Shown in pieces: positions 61,442-64,000 of a DNA stretch of 64,000 nt. Within the stretch, counting starts at the first letter, position 1; every line of letters starts with the position of its first letter. The position numbers were made by a program, and so were the translations under genes. The notes beneath the pieces were generated by a model that worked only from the letters and a program-made list of their open reading frames with translations, was not told the origin of the DNA and made no database searches. Location: positions 4,030,001 through 4,094,000 of the forward strand of contig JASGKG010000001.1 in the NCBI GenBank assembly GCA_047600805.1, written 5' to 3'. The stretch comes from JADKHC01 sp047600805 (GTDB lineage: Bacteria > Verrucomicrobiota > Verrucomicrobiia > Opitutales > Opitutaceae).

Positions 61442-62344
61442 ATGTGGAAATTCTTCAGCCTCGCATTTTTCACTGCATCTTTGCTTCACGCTCAGCCAAT
61501 TCGAGATTTTCTACTCGATCCCACACGGTCGGTTGACCTGCCAGTATCGCGGGAAATCACGACGGTGATATTTCCCGGAGCGCTGACTGCCGTGGCGGGT
61601 GCAGACATGTTGATCGATCGGGGAAAAGCCGCTGTCGAAGTTGAGGAGGATTCAGCAATTCGGTTTCACGTCACCCACGCGCCCGGAAGTAATTTCATCC
61701 TGATCAGAAGCCTCCAACCCGGAGCAGCAGCTCGATTGACGGCGATATTCGAGGGAAGCGCATACGTCCTCCAATTACAGTCGGTCGAAAGCGATTCGGT
61801 CGCCAGTGCGATCTTCAAACGCGCCGATGCGCAGGCGGCGGCGCGCGTAGAGTCGGTGCCGGAGGCAGTGAAATTTTCTCCGCGCATTGGCTTGAGTCTC
61901 CTCGACCGCGCACGTGCCTTTCCCTTTCTCGTGAAAGCACTGCCGAAAGCGGTCGAGGGCGTTTCGCAGCGGACACCGAATCGTATTATCGGTTTACCGG
62001 AGATCGAAATCACCGTGCAGGAGATTTATCGTTTCTCGAAAGAGGATGCGGTGGTGTTTCTCCTGAAGCTGCGCAACACGACGGACAGCGTGATCGATAT
62101 TGCGCCGAAAACGTTTGCTGCACGCATTGTGCAGGAACGTTTCGAGCAAGCGATTGCCAATGGCCCACGCGTCCTCCAACCAGGCGAAATTGCCGAAGCT
62201 GAGTTCGCCATTGTCGGCTTGCCGGATGGCACACGTAACGACCTGAGCGTTGACAATGCCTTCACCATCCTCGTCAACTGCGTTCGCCGGCCGACGCAGC
62301 TCTCCATGACTCCGGTCGCGCAAAGGGAGGTCGCGCGCCGATGA
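61442..62344 (+). CDS. trbG: TrbG/VirB9-like outer-membrane complex protein
   Basis: The 300 aa precursor has a signal peptide (MWKFFSLAFFTASLLHA). An N-terminal beta domain beginning SREITTVIFPGALTAVAGAD follows, which resembles the VirB9 pattern for binding VirB10. The C-terminal beta sandwich (IEITVQEIYRFSKEDAVVFL) would face VirB7-like lipoprotein. It overlaps trbI by 4 bp. Confidence 0.75.
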   Translation: MWKFFSLAFFTASLLHAQPIRDFLLDPTRSVDLPVSREITTVIFPGALTAVAGADMLIDRGKAAVEVEEDSAIRFHVTHAPGSNFILIRSLQPGAAARLTAIFEGSAYVLQLQSVESDSVASAIFKRADAQAAARVESVPEAVKFSPRIGLSLLDRARAFPFLVKALPKAVEGVSQRTPNRIIGLPEIEITVQEIYRFSKEDAVVFLLKLRNTTDSVIDIAPKTFAARIVQERFEQAIANGPRVLQPGEIAEAEFAIVGLPDGTRNDLSVDNAFTILVNCVRRPTQLSMTPVAQREVARR

Positions 62345-63489
62345 ATCCCCGTTCACTCGCCCTCTTTTTCAAAAGCAAATTCGGACTGTTCGTCATCTTT
62401 GTCATCGTGCTGTTTTCCGGTCTTTGGATTTACGGAAAACACCAGGCAAACCAGCGCGAAGCAGAGAAGCTGGCCGCGCATAAAAACAAAAAAGTCGAAC
62501 TTGGTCAGGTGAAGGTGCCACTGACCCAAGGATTGGAAAGCGGAACTCCGCAGCAGGTGAATCCAGAACCAACGAAGACAGCTAAAAACGACGAAGTCGC
62601 TTCAAACGGCATCGTTCCTTTCCGCCCCGTATCGGCAGTAGCTGCGCAAAACGGTACGTCTGACTCGACGCCAGCCAACGCGAAAGCAGCGGTGGCCAAG
62701 GCAGAGCCAAAGCCGAAAAAGGTACGCTACGCTTCATTGCTCGCGAGCTATGAAGCTCCCGTTGTTAAGTCTGACAAAACGGAACAACCGCCCGAGCGAT
62801 TCATCCCCTTCGGCACTCTCTTGAAGTGTAAGCTCGTTAACACGATCGACAGCGCGAATCTCGAAACGCCGCTCATCGCGGTATTGCTCGAAGACGTTTG
62901 GCAAAACGGAAAGAAGATCATCCCGGCCAACACGCTGGTCCATGGTACGGCACGCGCGGGCCGCCTGCGCGATCGGATCACAGCGACAGGCGCATGGCGG
63001 TTTGTTTGGCAGGACGGCCGCGAACTCGTCTTCAACGGTGTAGCGCTGGATCGCGAATACGATCAGGACATCGATGGTTACGGCATAACGGATGGTTCAG
63101 GTGGAATCAGGGGTCGCATCGTGGCCAGCGACGATCTGCAGGAACTCAAGATGCTCGCTTCGGCCGCGCTGAGCGGTTTTGCGCATGGTACGCAGGACCG
63201 CCAACAAAACGCCTTGGGCACAACCATCACCGGCTCACTTTCGAACGGAGTTCGCGAAGGTGCGGGCGATGTCTTTAACCTCTACGCGAAACGTACGCTG
63301 AAAGACATCGAAGAAAACGGCTATTTCGTCCGGGTGGCGGCCGGAAAAGAATTCTACGTCTACGTGCGGGAGGCGGTTGATCCGCAGAAAGCCAGTATTG
63401 CTGGCGTGAAAAATCGACAGTCTGACAAGACCGCGCGCCTAGAGATCGAGACCGTTCCTCTTTCTCAATCGAACCAACCAAAGGAATAA
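62341..63489 (+). CDS. trbI: TrbI/VirB10-like channel protein
   Basis: The 382 aa protein has one N-terminal membrane span (FGLFVIFVIVLFSGLWIYG), a Pro/Ala/Lys-rich periplasmic linker (to about residue 135) and the VirB10 beta-barrel domain. That domain contains RFIPFGTLLKCKLVNTIDS, IIPANTLVHGTA and a late KEFYVYVREAVD strand. VirB10 spans both membranes and gates the channel using energy sensed at the inner membrane. Confidence 0.85.
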   Translation: MNPRSLALFFKSKFGLFVIFVIVLFSGLWIYGKHQANQREAEKLAAHKNKKVELGQVKVPLTQGLESGTPQQVNPEPTKTAKNDEVASNGIVPFRPVSAVAAQNGTSDSTPANAKAAVAKAEPKPKKVRYASLLASYEAPVVKSDKTEQPPERFIPFGTLLKCKLVNTIDSANLETPLIAVLLEDVWQNGKKIIPANTLVHGTARAGRLRDRITATGAWRFVWQDGRELVFNGVALDREYDQDIDGYGITDGSGGIRGRIVASDDLQELKMLASAALSGFAHGTQDRQQNALGTTITGSLSNGVREGAGDVFNLYAKRTLKDIEENGYFVRVAAGKEFYVYVREAVDPQKASIAGVKNRQSDKTARLEIETVPLSQSNQPKE

Positions 63490-63491
63490 AT

Positions 63492-64000
63492 ATGCGCTTC
63501 TTATCGATTTTTATACTCGCCGTTCTTTTGACGGGCTGTGCCAGTGAGCCGGCTGTCCTTGATCGAGTTCCACCGTTGAGGCCACTGGAAGTAGCTTCTT
63601 CCGTCAAATACGCGGAAACGCGCTACGAGGTGCGCAGCTATCGCGAACCGGCGAACCCGGCGCTTCGCCATGAACCGCACGTCATGTATCGGCGCACGCG
63701 TGTCCCGTCATTTGCGAGCAACGTCCTTGAATCTACACCTCGGACGTCATTTCCACCGCCTAGCTTTTCACCGCTGCCAGCTAGCGCGGAGTTGGATGTA
63801 GAGCTTGCCAAGCAACGTCAGGTCACGACGGACATGCGCGCGGCGCAGGCTACCATGGCTGACGCAGAGCAAAAGGTAAAAGCGTTATTCGCGACATTGG
63901 TTCGGCAGAGTGCCGATGTGCTCAAGCTGAAAGAGCAATTGGAAGCAGAGCGCAATCGTCAGCGCACGGTTGCACTTACAGAATCGGCACCGGTCGCTCC
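63492..64000 (+). CDS. Lipoprotein, partial at the window edge
   Basis: A new reading frame begins at the ATG 63492 (MRFLSIFILAVLLTGCAS), with a signal peptide and lipobox LTGC. It then has a Pro/Arg-rich stretch and a Gln/Glu/Lys/Ala-rich coiled coil (from about residue 95) that runs past the right end. Its place after trbI, 2 bp on, suggests a VirB7/TrbH-like outer-membrane accessory protein, or a second exclusion lipoprotein. Confidence 0.7.
   Translation, partial: MRFLSIFILAVLLTGCASEPAVLDRVPPLRPLEVASSVKYAETRYEVRSYREPANPALRHEPHVMYRRTRVPSFASNVLESTPRTSFPPPSFSPLPASAELDVELAKQRQVTTDMRAAQATMADAEQKVKALFATLVRQSADVLKLKEQLEAERNRQRTVALTESAPVA

Overview
The window looks like a piece of a Gram-negative bacterial chromosome, most likely Verrucomicrobiota (Opitutales-like). 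That placement is an inference from the mix of core genes, a PL1 pectate lyase scrap, and a recombinase-linked zinc-finger protein of a kind I associate with Verrucomicrobiota and Planctomycetota; no 16S or ribosomal gene is present to prove it. It falls into a host-like left quarter (1-16.35 kb) and a long accessory region (16.35-64 kb) that reads as an integrative conjugative element or plasmid-derived island carrying a phosphorothioation (Dnd) defence system.

Left part. Core genes are an SDR oxidoreductase, a short uvrC, cinA, purC, a tRNA-Glu(TTC), a lipoprotein glycoside hydrolase, apt, a D-2-hydroxyacid dehydrogenase and two two-component genes. The tRNA-Glu has been used for integration: its 3' end plus terminator is repeated 2,060 bp downstream, bracketing a small element with an atypical sigma factor and an integrase-like remnant. 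Just beyond lie an AbiE toxin-antitoxin pair and a frameshifted ankyrin gene.

Boundary. At about 16,350 a hybrid histidine kinase gene is cut in its dimerisation helix, and it also carries a frameshift in a 6-bp homopolymer. It abuts a roughly 145-bp pectate lyase fragment, which runs in frame into a TniQ-like protein. From here on the content is accessory.

Accessory region. 17.4-21.4 kb: iterated repeats, a Phd/zeta-like toxin-antitoxin pair, an excisionase-like HTH protein, an orphan TssE-like gene, and a toxin/immunity pair resembling Tse6/Tsi6. 21.5-25.5 kb: a serine recombinase cassette with two ParB-like proteins. 25.9-28.5 kb: a DUF932 gene, a strongly structured 268-nt element that may be a HEARO/omega-RNA-type noncoding RNA without a nuclease gene, and an XRE regulator. 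28.7-47.2 kb: the defence island, consisting of a GHKL ATPase, a methyltransferase-like protein and a large sigma-region-4 protein, then the Dnd-associated methyltransferase, dndA, dndBCDE, and an opposing restriction operon (PLD/SF2 helicase restriction protein, small protein, second SMC-like ATPase, Dnd-associated protein 4). 47.4-64 kb: coupling protein, MobF relaxase and a Trb-type type IV secretion operon in the order trbC-D-E-J-K-L-F-G-I, running off the right edge.

How it fits together: DndA/C/D/E would place sulphur in the DNA backbone, DndB would tune this, and the opposing operon would attack unmodified DNA. The relaxase, coupling protein and Trb channel would move the element, while the toxin-antitoxin pairs and ParB-like proteins could stabilise it. 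The least explained parts are the 28.7-33.6 kb triad and the structured RNA at 27.1 kb.
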